From Sutcliffiella sp. FSL R7-0096 (GTDB lineage: Bacteria; Bacillota; Bacilli; Bacillales; Bacillaceae_I): a DNA stretch of 64,000 nt. The DNA lies in NCBI RefSeq assembly GCF_038595065.1, contig NZ_CP152003.1:3514001-3578000 (forward strand). Direction: 5' to 3'. Position numbers and translations under genes: made by a program. Below, one piece after another: positions 27,258 through 36,900 of this stretch; position 1 is the first letter of the stretch, and every line of letters begins with the position of its first letter. The notes under the pieces were generated by a model that worked only from the letters and a program-made list of their open reading frames with translations, did no database searches and had not been told where the DNA came from.

Positions 27258-29214
27258 AGCAACTGAACAACAAGCTAGAGCTGTAAGATATGAGCAAATT
27301 TTACAAGAGTTAAGTGGGTATTGGGAAAACGAAGAATGGGATGCATTAGATTGTCCCCTTTACAAAAAAGAAATAATAATAAAAAGCCCAATAATTAAAT
27401 TTGAGGAAACATTGAATCCAAGAATTAGAAATGAATTTAAATATTATTTCTTCAGTCGGTTGACTAATTTAGAAATAAATATGGCAACAGTATGGAGTAA
27501 TTCTACTGCATTTAATAAATTGCAAGATTTTATTTTCAGATTCTATTCTGATATTGGTTCTATTCTAGACATCCCTTACGGGAAATTTTCAATTCACTAT
27601 AAAACCTATCTTTTTGAACATGGGAAAAGCGACTTAACAGTAAAAGGCTACCTCCAGTTATACAACCGAATTTATTCATTTTTCTTTGACTGGTATGATC
27701 AACGGAAGGAAACAGAGAAAGATATTTGGGATGTTCGAAAACTAGGTATTGACTATAATAACAGTAATTGCGGGTACACTTTAAATTTCACTTCTGTACC
27801 AAGACCTTTTCAAAACTTGGCAAAAAGATATATCGAAAAACGTGTTCTAATACAAGAAAGTTTAAGCTGGGGTTCTGGCATACAAACCATGGCAAAGCTG
27901 CAAGAATTCTTTAAATATATTTATAAAAAGTATCCAAACTGGCAAGACTTAACCTCATTAAGTAGGAGAGATATCGAGGAATTTATGCATTATTTGCGAA
28001 CCTCTCCAATGGGTGGAGATAGCGTTCACAAAGGTCAACCCCCTACTGAGAATCACATCCATCGCTCATTATCTGTACTAGAAACGTTTATTGTATATAT
28101 TCAAAGATATGAATGGGATGAAGCTCCCAAAAAGCCTGTAGGAATCCTAATTGTACCTGAAGATAAACCTAGACTACCTCCAAAGGCATCTAACGAAATT
28201 AAATACATATCTGATTTTGTTTGGAATCAGATCATTGATCACATGGGAAAACTGCCGCAGGAGATTATTCCGGTTGTAATATTGTTAGAGACATCAGGCT
28301 TTAGAATTTCAGATGTGTGTTCTTTGAAAGTAGATTGCTTGATTCAAAGAGAAGATGGTTGGTGGATTACCGGAGATCAGCGTAAAGTAAAGGGGAAAAA
28401 TCATCGGGTCCCAATTTCGGAAGAAATAGCTAAGGTTGTGCTTTCCCAACAAAAATTAACAAGGGAAAAATCGACTTCAGAAACAAATCCATTAAATTAT
28501 TTATTTCCAACCTATCATGGTACAAGAAAAGGACAGCCCATTTCGCGTGACAATGTAGTAAATAATTTAAATAAACTAGCTATTGAAAATAATATAATGG
28601 ATGAAAACGGAGATATCTATCGATGTAAAGCACATGCATTTAGACATCGTTATGGAGTAAACCTTATTAATAACGGTATGAACATTTTACATGTACAAAA
28701 GCTGATGGCTCATGTGAGCCCTGAAATGACACTGGTATACGCCCAGATTCATGATACAACCCTTCGAAAAGAATGGGAAAAAGCCACAAGTAATGGGGCT
28801 GTAAGATTAAATCCAGGTGGCAAAATTATCGCTACTAGTATAGAAAAACAAGCAGACGAAAATGGATTAGAGTTAGAATGGCTCCGCCACAATTTGGATT
28901 CCATTCGATTAGATCACGGTTTGTGTATTAAAAGCCCCAAAAATAATTGTGACTTTTTGGAACAAACTTTAGAACCACCATGTATAAAAAACAATTGCCG
29001 CAGTTTCCATGTAGATCTGACGTTTCTAGATTTCTATAACGACCAAATTCTTAAAATGGAATCTGATATTGAGATATATCAAAAATCAGGTAGAAATAGA
29101 TCAATTGAAATTATTCAGCCAAAATTGAAAAAGTATAAAGAAATTAGAGATGGAATAATAAAAAATGGTGGGATTTATGGACTTCCTAAAACAAGAAGAG
29201 AATTGAGAAACTGA
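27241..29214 (+). CDS. tnpB: Tn554-type tyrosine recombinase TnpB
   Basis: About 657 residues with a long N-terminal region and a C-terminal catalytic domain: LETSGFRISDVCSL (Arg), HAFRHRYGVNLI (H-x-x-R), LMAHVSPEMT and the Tyr in LVYAQIH. After it is a Cys-rich segment (CIKSPKNNCDFLEQ...CIKNNC) of possible metal binding, known from TnpB homologues. I start it at the ATG 27241, after AAAGG; it overlaps tnpA by 17 bases. Confidence 0.92.
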   Translation: MILLNKATEQQARAVRYEQILQELSGYWENEEWDALDCPLYKKEIIIKSPIIKFEETLNPRIRNEFKYYFFSRLTNLEINMATVWSNSTAFNKLQDFIFRFYSDIGSILDIPYGKFSIHYKTYLFEHGKSDLTVKGYLQLYNRIYSFFFDWYDQRKETEKDIWDVRKLGIDYNNSNCGYTLNFTSVPRPFQNLAKRYIEKRVLIQESLSWGSGIQTMAKLQEFFKYIYKKYPNWQDLTSLSRRDIEEFMHYLRTSPMGGDSVHKGQPPTENHIHRSLSVLETFIVYIQRYEWDEAPKKPVGILIVPEDKPRLPPKASNEIKYISDFVWNQIIDHMGKLPQEIIPVVILLETSGFRISDVCSLKVDCLIQREDGWWITGDQRKVKGKNHRVPISEEIAKVVLSQQKLTREKSTSETNPLNYLFPTYHGTRKGQPISRDNVVNNLNKLAIENNIMDENGDIYRCKAHAFRHRYGVNLINNGMNILHVQKLMAHVSPEMTLVYAQIHDTTLRKEWEKATSNGAVRLNPGGKIIATSIEKQADENGLELEWLRHNLDSIRLDHGLCIKSPKNNCDFLEQTLEPPCIKNNCRSFHVDLTFLDFYNDQILKMESDIEIYQKSGRNRSIEIIQPKLKKYKEIRDGIIKNGGIYGLPKTRRELRN

Positions 29215-29236
29215 ATATAGAAAGAGATGAAATACA

Positions 29237-29623
29237 ATGGCAAATATAAACCCAAATACTCAACCACTTCTTCGAAGTATCGAAGAAAAACAGCAAAAAG
29301 CAAAGCAAAAGGTTGAAAGTACCATTAAAGAAATGATTAAACATAAAGAAAAGATAAATTTTAATTCTGTATCAGCAAAATCAGGGGTATCAAAACCATT
29401 TTTATATAAACACAGCGATATCAGGTCGAGAATTGAAACATTAAGAAAACAAGAAGAAAAATTAGATTCACCGAATCAAGTAAAACGAAACATGACAGAC
29501 CATTCTAAAGATGTGATAATTGCATCACTTCGAAAGAAAATGATGCATCTCGAAGAAGAAAATAAGAAATTGAAGGAACAATTAAAGGTCGATTGGGCCG
29601 CAATTTATAAGGAAATCAATTAA
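29237..29623 (+). CDS. tnpC: Tn554-type accessory protein TnpC (DUF6262-like)
   Basis: A 128-residue basic, helical protein: a small HTH-like region (INFNSVSAKSGVSKPFLYKH, about residues 38-57) and a C-terminal coiled coil (LRKKMMHLEEENKKLKEQL). Position, size and shape match TnpC of Tn554, which influences frequency and orientation of transposition. AGAGATG-type ribosome site upstream. Confidence 0.85.
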   Translation: MANINPNTQPLLRSIEEKQQKAKQKVESTIKEMIKHKEKINFNSVSAKSGVSKPFLYKHSDIRSRIETLRKQEEKLDSPNQVKRNMTDHSKDVIIASLRKKMMHLEEENKKLKEQLKVDWAAIYKEIN

Positions 29624-29658
29624 AATAAACCATATCTTTATTAACATGTAAACATAGA

Positions 29659-29686
29659 ATGAGGTTCGATCGAACCTCATTTTTTA
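29659..29686 (+). terminator. Terminator after tnpC
   Basis: AATGAGGTTCGA directly followed by its complement TCGAACCTCATT, then TTTT: a 12-bp palindrome with T run, closing the tnpABC operon. Confidence 0.85.
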
Positions 29687-29698
29687 CCATGATACTAT

Positions 29699-29721
29699 AT
29701 ATAAGGGCCAGATTGTTGAAT
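29699..29721 (+). repeat. Array core at the right end of the Tn554-like element
   Basis: AAGGGCCAGATTGTTGAATAA, in the normal array orientation, and the mirror image of 25985-26003. Confidence 0.75.
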
Positions 29722-29847
29722 AAGCGTGACTAGATAATTTGATGTAAATAGTTGCTTTCTCAAATAGAATTTTAAGGCTAAAAACTCACTTTATAAGATA
29801 CATAAGAAACCAATGTTCTATACCCAAATCTGGTTTGAAATCAAAAA

Positions 29848-29886
29848 AAGCCTATTATCTGCACCCTGCAGGTAGTAGGCTTTTAA
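29848..29886 (-). terminator. Terminator-like hairpin between transposon and recombinase operon
   Basis: AAGCCTATTATCTGC, short loop, GCAGGTAGTAGGCTT, with seven T on the minus-strand side. It could end transcription of the four-recombinase operon (stop at 30115) or serve both directions. Confidence 0.6.
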
Positions 29887-29963
29887 AATAAAGAACTTTT
29901 CTAATAAGTAATCGGATATCCACCATTATTTAAGATCAGTTTATTTACTCCCTCTTTTATCCA

Positions 29964-30093
29964 AAATAAGCGTTAATACTTCAAATAAGCGTTAACCTCT
30001 TTTAACGTTAATTATGATATAATAAAAAAAACGACCAATCCCTTATATACCAAGGGATTGAACGTTTTCTAGGCGCAATTTTATAAGCGTTAA
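29964..30093. repeat. ATAAGCGTTAA motif cluster 3' of the recombinase operon
   Basis: AAATAAGCGTTAA occurs at 29964-29976 and 29983-29995 (19-bp period), ATAAGCGTTAA again at 30083-30093, and an inverted relative TTAACGTTAATTAT at about 30002-30015. A hairpin CAATCCCTT/AAGGGATTG (about 30037-30060) lies inside. The spacing and mixed orientation suit recombinase arm or core sites. This occupies most of 29624-30114. Confidence 0.6.
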
Positions 30094-30114
30094 ATTGTAT
30101 TATACGCATACTAC

Positions 30115-30954
30115 TTACATCCATTCATCGTACATATCTTTTCGTGCTTGATGATAAAGCCGTGTATATAAATGGGTTTGATGAGGACTATTATGCCCTA
30201 GCAGTGTTTGAATGGCCATAAAGGGCATCCCTCTTCTTGCTAAATGTGCTGCGAATGTATGACGTAACGTATGTGGAGAAACATGTCTTCCCAGCTTTTT
30301 GGAATAACTATCAAATCTGGATTGAATGGTACGAGGGCACATCTCACCTGTTCTCGAATAGTTTACAAAGACAAATGGAAGCTCATCCTCACGTACATCT
30401 AAATAGGCTTTTAAATGTTCTCCGGCCTCTCTTGTAAATAAGACGATTCTTTCTTTTTTACGTTTCCCTTTAGGAATGGTAATCATGCGATCTGGCCAAT
30501 AAATTTCTTCCTTTTTCATTGAAACTAACTCCTTTAATCGTACACCCGTTGCATAAAATATCTCAATAACTGCCCTTTCCTCTATTCGTCCCTTCAAGAT
30601 TGTTCGTAACAGCGCTAATTCACTCATTTGTAAGTAATGTGGCAATGTATCATTTACTTCTGGATAAGGTATGGATTCAACTGGATTCTTGGAAAGGATT
30701 CCTTCTTCCACACAGAACTTGAAAAATAACTTAATGCCAGCTAGTTTTGTTTTTAAGGTGACCGGTTTATATCCACGTGCATCTAAAAAAGACATCCACC
30801 TTCTAATATCACTAGACATGACTTCCTCAAGTGGTTTATTACCATATTCGATGAGTTGATTAACCGCTAGCAGATAACAATATAAGGTGGTTTCTTCCAA
30901 TCGAAACATATACTCATCTCTAAACTGCGTCAAACATGTTTGGAGTGTCATCAA
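30115..30954 (-). CDS. Tyrosine recombinase A1 (fourth gene of operon)
   Basis: 279 residues: SAM-like core-binding domain (residues about 1-90) and catalytic domain with ATGVRLKELV (Arg), GKRKKERIVLF (Lys), HTLRHTFAAHLA (H-x-x-R), LLGHNSPHQT and the Tyr in HLYTRL. The full set is present, so it should be active. It is most like the A2 protein at 31860, not its immediate neighbour B1. AGGAGG upstream; start TTG 30954 or ATG 30951. Spacing to B1 is 11 bp. Confidence 0.9.
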   Translation of the reverse strand: MMTLQTCLTQFRDEYMFRLEETTLYCYLLAVNQLIEYGNKPLEEVMSSDIRRWMSFLDARGYKPVTLKTKLAGIKLFFKFCVEEGILSKNPVESIPYPEVNDTLPHYLQMSELALLRTILKGRIEERAVIEIFYATGVRLKELVSMKKEEIYWPDRMITIPKGKRKKERIVLFTREAGEHLKAYLDVREDELPFVFVNYSRTGEMCPRTIQSRFDSYSKKLGRHVSPHTLRHTFAAHLARRGMPFMAIQTLLGHNSPHQTHLYTRLYHQARKDMYDEWM

Positions 30955-30965
30955 GGAAGCCCCTC

Positions 30966-31847
30966 CTATCCCATATATTTTCGATATAGTACCATGATTT
31001 CTCTTTTCGGAAGACGAGCGTAGATTTGGGTGGTCCTAATATCCCGATGACCTAGTTCATCTCCAATAAATGACAACTCTGCTCCTTTGGCTAATAATTC
31101 TGTAGCAAATGTATGGCGCAAACGATGTGGGTTCAAACTGGAGGACAAGCCCGCATCCTCTCCTATCTTCCTGATAATATCTTGGATAGTTCGAACACTT
31201 AAACGTTTTCCTTTCCAAGAAATAAAAAGGCTATTCGGGAACGTAGGTCTAACAGAGAAATACCGTTCCAATAGATAGGCACATTTTTCGGTAAAATGAA
31301 CATAGCGAATTTTCTTCCCTTTCCCCACTACACGTGCTGTACGGTTTTCTAAATCTACATCCTCTTTATTTAACTCACTAACTTCACTTACTCGACATCC
31401 CGTCGTAAGCATAAATTCAACTAACACCTGATTTCTTAGGGACATTAACTCACTTTGGCTTCGCATTTTGGCAATTTCCCCCTTTTCTAGATACTTGGGG
31501 ATGGATTGAGGAAGGCGAGGAAACCATCTACTCTTAACAGGAGATACTTCCACCAACTCTTCTGCTACACAAAAGTTATAAAAGGAAGAAAGGATACTTA
31601 ATCGTAGTCTTAGTGTTGCCTGACTTTGATGTGCTTCATTATGTTGGAACCATTCAAGGATTGTATGGGAGGATAACAACGTATATGGCTCCTTCATTTC
31701 TCCAAAAAATCTTTCTAGAAAAAAGCGATAGACCTTAATCGTGTTTTTACTTCTGTTTAATATTTTTAAACTCATTAAAAACTCTCCTACGATTTCTTGA
31801 TTGACTTTTATGGGTAATGTTTTCGTTAATTCCCAGTAATTACTCAT
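30966..31847 (-). CDS. Tyrosine recombinase B1 (third gene of operon)
   Basis: 293 residues. Catalytic residues in TTGCRVSEVSEL (Arg), GKGKKIRYVHF (Lys), HRLRHTFATELL (H-x-x-R), ELGHRDIRTTQ and the Tyr in IYARLP. N-terminal part (LKILNRSKNTIKVYRFFLERFF) is shared with B2 at 32697, marking a separate subfamily from A1/A2. XerC/XerD-like in overall design. GAGGTGAAAG upstream of the ATG. 12 bp from A2. Confidence 0.9.
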   Translation of the reverse strand: MSNYWELTKTLPIKVNQEIVGEFLMSLKILNRSKNTIKVYRFFLERFFGEMKEPYTLLSSHTILEWFQHNEAHQSQATLRLRLSILSSFYNFCVAEELVEVSPVKSRWFPRLPQSIPKYLEKGEIAKMRSQSELMSLRNQVLVEFMLTTGCRVSEVSELNKEDVDLENRTARVVGKGKKIRYVHFTEKCAYLLERYFSVRPTFPNSLFISWKGKRLSVRTIQDIIRKIGEDAGLSSSLNPHRLRHTFATELLAKGAELSFIGDELGHRDIRTTQIYARLPKREIMVLYRKYMG

Positions 31848-31859
31848 TCTTTCACCTCT

Positions 31860-32690
31860 TTAATTGTAAAGATCATATTGTTTTTTTCGTGCATGTTCCA
31901 TCAGTCTTGTATAAATGCGGGTACTATTAATATCAACATGGCCTAGAAGTTCCTGAATGTAACTTTGTGGCATATTCTTCTCCGCTAAATGGGCAGCAAA
32001 GGTATGACGCAAGGTATGTGGGGTGATTTTAAAACCAAGTGTTTGGGAGAAGCTACGAAAGTTTTTTTGAATATATTCCCGGTGTAGCGGCATCCCTCTT
32101 CGATTACAAAATAAATACTCGCTATAAACTTCCCGCTTGTCGAGATACCCCTTTAGCCGTTCTGCACAATCATGGGTAAAAAGGACAAAACGTTCTTTAT
32201 TTCCTTTTCCTTTATGTATCCATATTTGGCGCGTATCCCATTTTATTTCTTTTAGTTTGATGTGTAATAGCTCACTAACCCTCACTCCTGTGGCATATAG
32301 GGTTTCAATAATGGGACGGAATTGATAATCCCCCTTTGTTAATTCTTGAAGTTGTGCAATTTGGCGCTTACTTAGATAGTATGGTAGAGAATCATCTTTT
32401 TTAAGGGCTTTTACAGTTAACGTAGGGGGGTTTTTCAAGATATTCTCTTCTATACAATACTGGTAAAAGGATTTTAAGCCTGCTAGCTTAATATGAATAG
32501 TATTTTTACTCAGACCTTCTTCCACCATGGAAGCAAGCCATGCCCTTATATCTGTCGCTTTCACTTCATCGTAATTTTTCCTGCAAAATGAAAAGAATTG
32601 ATGGAGGGAAAGTTTATAACTTCTTAATGTCTCCGCTCTATAGCGAGAGCGGTTATCTTCCAAAAACGATTGGATTACATCTGTTTTCAT
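31860..32690 (-). CDS. Tyrosine recombinase A2 (second gene of operon)
   Basis: 276 residues, paralogue of A1. Catalytic residues in ATGVRVSELLHI (Arg), GKGNKERFVLF (Lys), HTLRHTFAAHLA (H-x-x-R), LLGHVDINST and the Tyr in RIYTRLM. ATG at 32690, only six bases after the B2 stop codon, so the genes are co-translated. Together with B2 it forms the module that appears duplicated as A1/B1. Confidence 0.9.
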   Translation of the reverse strand: MKTDVIQSFLEDNRSRYRAETLRSYKLSLHQFFSFCRKNYDEVKATDIRAWLASMVEEGLSKNTIHIKLAGLKSFYQYCIEENILKNPPTLTVKALKKDDSLPYYLSKRQIAQLQELTKGDYQFRPIIETLYATGVRVSELLHIKLKEIKWDTRQIWIHKGKGNKERFVLFTHDCAERLKGYLDKREVYSEYLFCNRRGMPLHREYIQKNFRSFSQTLGFKITPHTLRHTFAAHLAEKNMPQSYIQELLGHVDINSTRIYTRLMEHARKKQYDLYN

Positions 32691-32696
32691 AATTCA

Positions 32697-33575
32697 CTAC
32701 CCCATTTTATTGTGATAAGCGGAAATAATATCTTCCGATAAAATACGTGCATAAATACGTGTCGTATTCAAGTTTACATGTCCCAATTCATCCGCTATTA
32801 ATTCAAGGGTTGCTCCCCTTGCTAACATGTTCGTTGCAAACGTATGACGACAACAATGCGGATGTAACGTTTTTGGTAGTCCAGCCTTAGTACCAATTTT
32901 TCTAGTAATGGAATAAATAGTGTAGGTGGTTAAAGGTTGACCTGAATGAGATATAAATAGCGGTTCCTCTTTCTTATAGGGTCTGGAGTGAAGATATTCG
33001 TTCAGGGCGATGGAACATTCCTCAGAATAATGTACATTTCGAATTCTCTTTCCTTTCCCTGTTACCTCTGCTGTTCTTTTTTCTAGATTGACGTCTTGGA
33101 TTAATAGGGTAGAAACTTCTGAACTCCTGCAACCAGACGAAAATAAAAATAGAATTAACGCACGATCACGAGGAGCCAAATTCTCCGCCACAATTTTCAC
33201 CTTAGAGTATTCCATTTCATTTAAATACTTGGGCAAGGACTGTGGAATTTTAGGTCTCCATCTTTTTTTAATTACTACATTTTCTAGGTACTCTTCAGCT
33301 AGACAAAATTGAAAAAATGAAGTCAGTGCGGATAAGTAAGCGTCTACTGTCCGTTCCTTTTTTCCCTGAGTAAACTGTTTCAAATGCTTTCTCACTTCTT
33401 CAGCTGTTAATAGTTTTAAAGGAACTGTACACTCTGCGAAAAATCGTTCTAAAAACCAACGATAATTTCTGATAGTCTTTTCTGATTTGTTGGCCAGTTT
33501 TAAACCTAGCAAATATTCATTCATAATCGTCCTCGTTGATTCTTCCTTAATCTCACTCTTCCAATACTCTCTCAT
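32697..33575 (-). CDS. Tyrosine recombinase B2 (first gene of operon)
   Basis: 292 residues from the ATG at 33575 (AAGGAGG seven bases upstream). Catalytic residues in SSGCRSSEVSTLL (Arg), GKGKRIRNVHY (Lys), HCCRHTFATNML (H-x-x-R), ELGHVNLNTT and the Tyr in RIYARIL. N-terminal LANKSEKTIRNYRWFLERFF is shared with B1. First gene of the operon; an array repeat (33718-33800) lies just upstream. Confidence 0.9.
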   Translation of the reverse strand: MREYWKSEIKEESTRTIMNEYLLGLKLANKSEKTIRNYRWFLERFFAECTVPLKLLTAEEVRKHLKQFTQGKKERTVDAYLSALTSFFQFCLAEEYLENVVIKKRWRPKIPQSLPKYLNEMEYSKVKIVAENLAPRDRALILFLFSSGCRSSEVSTLLIQDVNLEKRTAEVTGKGKRIRNVHYSEECSIALNEYLHSRPYKKEEPLFISHSGQPLTTYTIYSITRKIGTKAGLPKTLHPHCCRHTFATNMLARGATLELIADELGHVNLNTTRIYARILSEDIISAYHNKMG

Positions 33576-33717
33576 CAATGAACCTCCTTCTCTATCAAGT
33601 GCTTACGTATGATAATCTTTAACTAATAATCTCTTTTTTATACGCTGAATCCATGCAGACCTTGGCTTGGAAATTAAACACTAATCATATCTCCATGTCG
33701 ATTAAGATAAAAAATAT

Positions 33718-33805
33718 ATAGGCTATTTAATAAATTTCGTCCGAAAATGAAAAATGAGCGCTAATCCTTTTTTGAGGATAGCGCTCTTTAATTGAATGTT
33801 GAATA
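33718..33805 (+). repeat. Array repeat upstream of the recombinase operon (site 20)
   Basis: AATAAATTTCGTCCGAAAATG left part, AAAAATGAGCGCTAATCC, hairpin, and the core GCGCTCTTTAATTGAATGTTG. With the recombinase promoter region it fills most of 33576-33974. It means the recombinase operon itself sits between two array cores, like a large cassette. Confidence 0.8.
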
Positions 33806-33974
33806 CTGTTCTTATTATTCATCTCTATATCTAAAAAATGATCATTCTGTTTTATTACCAAGTTTTAAAAAGGTAACTTGGAGGCTGTTCGCATACTTAA
33901 AACATTAAGAGATTTGAACAACAAACCTGGCAACTAGTTAGCCCAGTATGTTAGCTGAAAAAAATCGGCGTCCT

Positions 33975-36900
33975 CTAAACCTCCTCCATTTTAAACCTGG
34001 TGTTAATCCTGATATTTCTTACATTTACTCGAGATGAAGATATATAGTGTTTATCCTCAAGAGCCTGAACAAATTTTCGGTGCACTTCATTATTCCTAAT
34101 TTGAGGACGCTTTCCATTTTCAGCTATCTCCGCATAGGGATCACCCAATTTTGTTAACAATTCTGTAATAGTAACAAAATCAAACTCTTCTATTCGCTTA
34201 CTGATTAGAATGAGCTTATTATCAACACGCATATCAACAGCCATTAGCCAGTCAAAAACTTCCTTGGATACTTGCACATGATTTTCGAGGATAAAGTCAG
34301 CCAATCCCTCAAAAAATGCTGTATCTTCTTTTGATAAGCCAGCTACGTCAAGTCCCTCAATCAAACGGATTTTATACTTTTCCGGGACGCGCTCTGAATG
34401 AAATAGCTGCACCACACTATCATGTTCCAACGGATAGTTATCCATATTTTCAATAAATTGATCTATATTTTCCTCCAGGTATAAGCAAACAAGGTTGTTG
34501 TAATTTGCTTTCAATGATTGAAAGTTATCATTACTCAGTTTTAGCACACCCTGAATTATCATTGTTTCTACTCTTTTCATTGGTATGGAATCAACTGGAA
34601 AGTAGCTGAATTTTGAGATGCTGCTTGTTAATACCTCAAAGGACTCTTCTGTAATCTCCTGATTTTTTATAATTGCTTCAGATACTTTTTCCACAGTATC
34701 TATATCAAACTTCTCTGCATCCCCTATATAATGTTTAGATAGCTCGCTTGCAACTTCTGGTTTATTAAGAAAGTTAACTAAATCCTCATCAAAGCTTTCC
34801 CCCTCTTGGAAATAAGCTACCACATTTGACCAGGTTACCTTAATTTTATTGAAACTAACAAGAACTGGCCAAATTTCATGATTAATATTGGCGATATTGG
34901 AAATTACTACAGGTTGCTCTACAATAACTTTTTCTTTTAGATTCATTGAGACATCTTTACGATTCAATAAATCAATCAGCGCATGCTCTGTTTCCTCCTT
35001 AATCGCCACTTTTATTAGTACTTGATCTACGTATATTTCTATATTTGAATCAATATAATTTTGGACATCTTGTCGATCCGTTTGCTTAATGAAAGAATAA
35101 GATAATTGTTCCGTAGTTACTCCAAGGATGGTTGCTAATGTACTTGGATTAATTTTATATAACTCCTTTTCAACCACATTATCGATAAGATCCTGATCGC
35201 TCGATAGTTTTTCCAAGCCCAGAAATTTCACATCTAGTTCTAGTAATATCTGCATCCGTTTGTTGTTATCTGTTGGTGCTATTGTTAGAAAATCATGATG
35301 TCGCGCGATAAAATCTGATAGTTTCTCTCCTTTGTTAATCTTTATAATATCATCTATGTTGGCAAAGGCTAGGATGTCAGATACATAACTATCCTTTTCT
35401 TCCGCTGAGAAATTAGATTCCTTCTCGATAAAATGCCATATATTGTCCCATTTTCTACAGATGGATTGGATAAACCGTTTTTTTTGCGTAGCTGTTCGCC
35501 TGAACCCGTCAATAAAATCGATGGATTCTTTCTTTTCGTTGGCTAGCTGGGTAATAATGGTTTCGTAAAAAGTTTGGTAAGTTTCAAGATGACTATTTTC
35601 CATCAGATGGTTAAGTAAATAATAATTGAGGATTTCCACCTGTTTAAATTCATTACCATTCAAACGTTCAATAATTTTATCGATATTGTTCAGAGAATGA
35701 TGTGCTTCTAACGGTTCATGATTTTTGACACTAAAGATGAATTTCATATCTGTTTCAGTTAAGCTACCTGGATGGAAGTAAGTGAGATAGTGGTTATACA
35801 TCTCATCAATATATCCATGACGTAGCAGGTAAATTAACAGCTTTTTATCATAAATACACTCCGAGAAAACGTCTTTAGGGTCGCTTTCTTCGATTAATTC
35901 TTTCAAGGATTTGGCGCTAGCTTCTGTTTTTTGTTGTTTTAGCTCGGCTAATTCTTCCTTGAGGAGATCTATTCTGTCTTCTTCACGTATCTTTATATAT
36001 TCCTCTCGCTCAAAGTAGTTTTGCTTGGTGTCGAAGACAGTCGCGATTTGCTCGGCTTTGGTCTGACCGCTACCACGGTTGGGCAAGTTATAGTTAACTC
36101 TGTCTGTCTGTTTCAGATTATCGAAAAAATTTTGTTCGTTATAGTTATTGTTATTGTTATAGCTTGTTGCCCCAATGTTAATAGCATAGTTCTGGTATCT
36201 ATTCGGTTTATAAATCCCTAACTCATCTAAATAACTCACTTGCAATTCTCTTAATGAAGTCAGTGTTTCTTGCTCTGTCCCTTTAATCTTTAACTCTAGC
36301 GTTTCAATTTCCGTTTCTAGTGTGTGCGTTCGAGTGCGAATAATCACGGATTTATTTTGTAAAACATCGTAGACAAGTCCCTTCTTATATTGCAATTGCG
36401 AGAAGTCAAACGGATAGATATTTTTATAGATGACCATAGCTAAGAGTTTATTCAAATCAAGGTCGATGCCCCCAAGCTTGTCCTTATAAATAATAAATTC
36501 GTTAAAAACATTTTTTAAAATCCGCATATCATCTATGTAAATCGTCACATCGTTTAAGAAACTCCTGTCTATTTTGTCTGTGTACGTTAATTTGTCAATT
36601 TTCTCCGTTAATTTATCTATCGAATTTGAGGAGTTAATAATCGGGATGACAGGAATGATAAAATCAAAAAATTTCGTGCGATTTTTGCTGAAGTCAATCG
36701 TATCTTGCATCTTGCTGCTGTCCTTATCGACGACACCGAAGATTTCATCCTTAACGGCATATATAAACACAACCCTCCGTTTGATTTGCTCGGAGTTGTT
36801 GATAAGCGCATTCAACTCTCGTAAGCTCTCAAATATAACTAAGTTATCAAATCGGTCCAAATCCTCGAAAATTACAACATCATACTTAGTAGCTTCAAAG

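Larger units (their letters stand above)
25985..29718 (+). mobile_element. Tn554-like transposon (tnpA-tnpB-tnpC, no cargo)
   Basis: Three genes in the Tn554 order: two tyrosine recombinases and a small TnpC. The block is bracketed by inverted copies: TTCAACAATCTGGCCCTTAT (from about 25986) and its complement (ending about 29717), extending to roughly 29 bp with one mismatch. No passenger gene is present. The outer 16 bases of both ends equal the array repeat core, so it is not clear whether the ends belong to the transposon or it landed inside one hairpin-like repeat. Confidence 0.8.

Noticed and set aside
29964-30093. CRISPR array
   Set aside because: Only three or four short motif copies at irregular spacing, with no unique spacers and no cas genes in the window.
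30115-33575. A RIT (recombinase in trio) element
   Set aside because: There are four genes forming two duplicated pairs of similar size, not three different recombinases.
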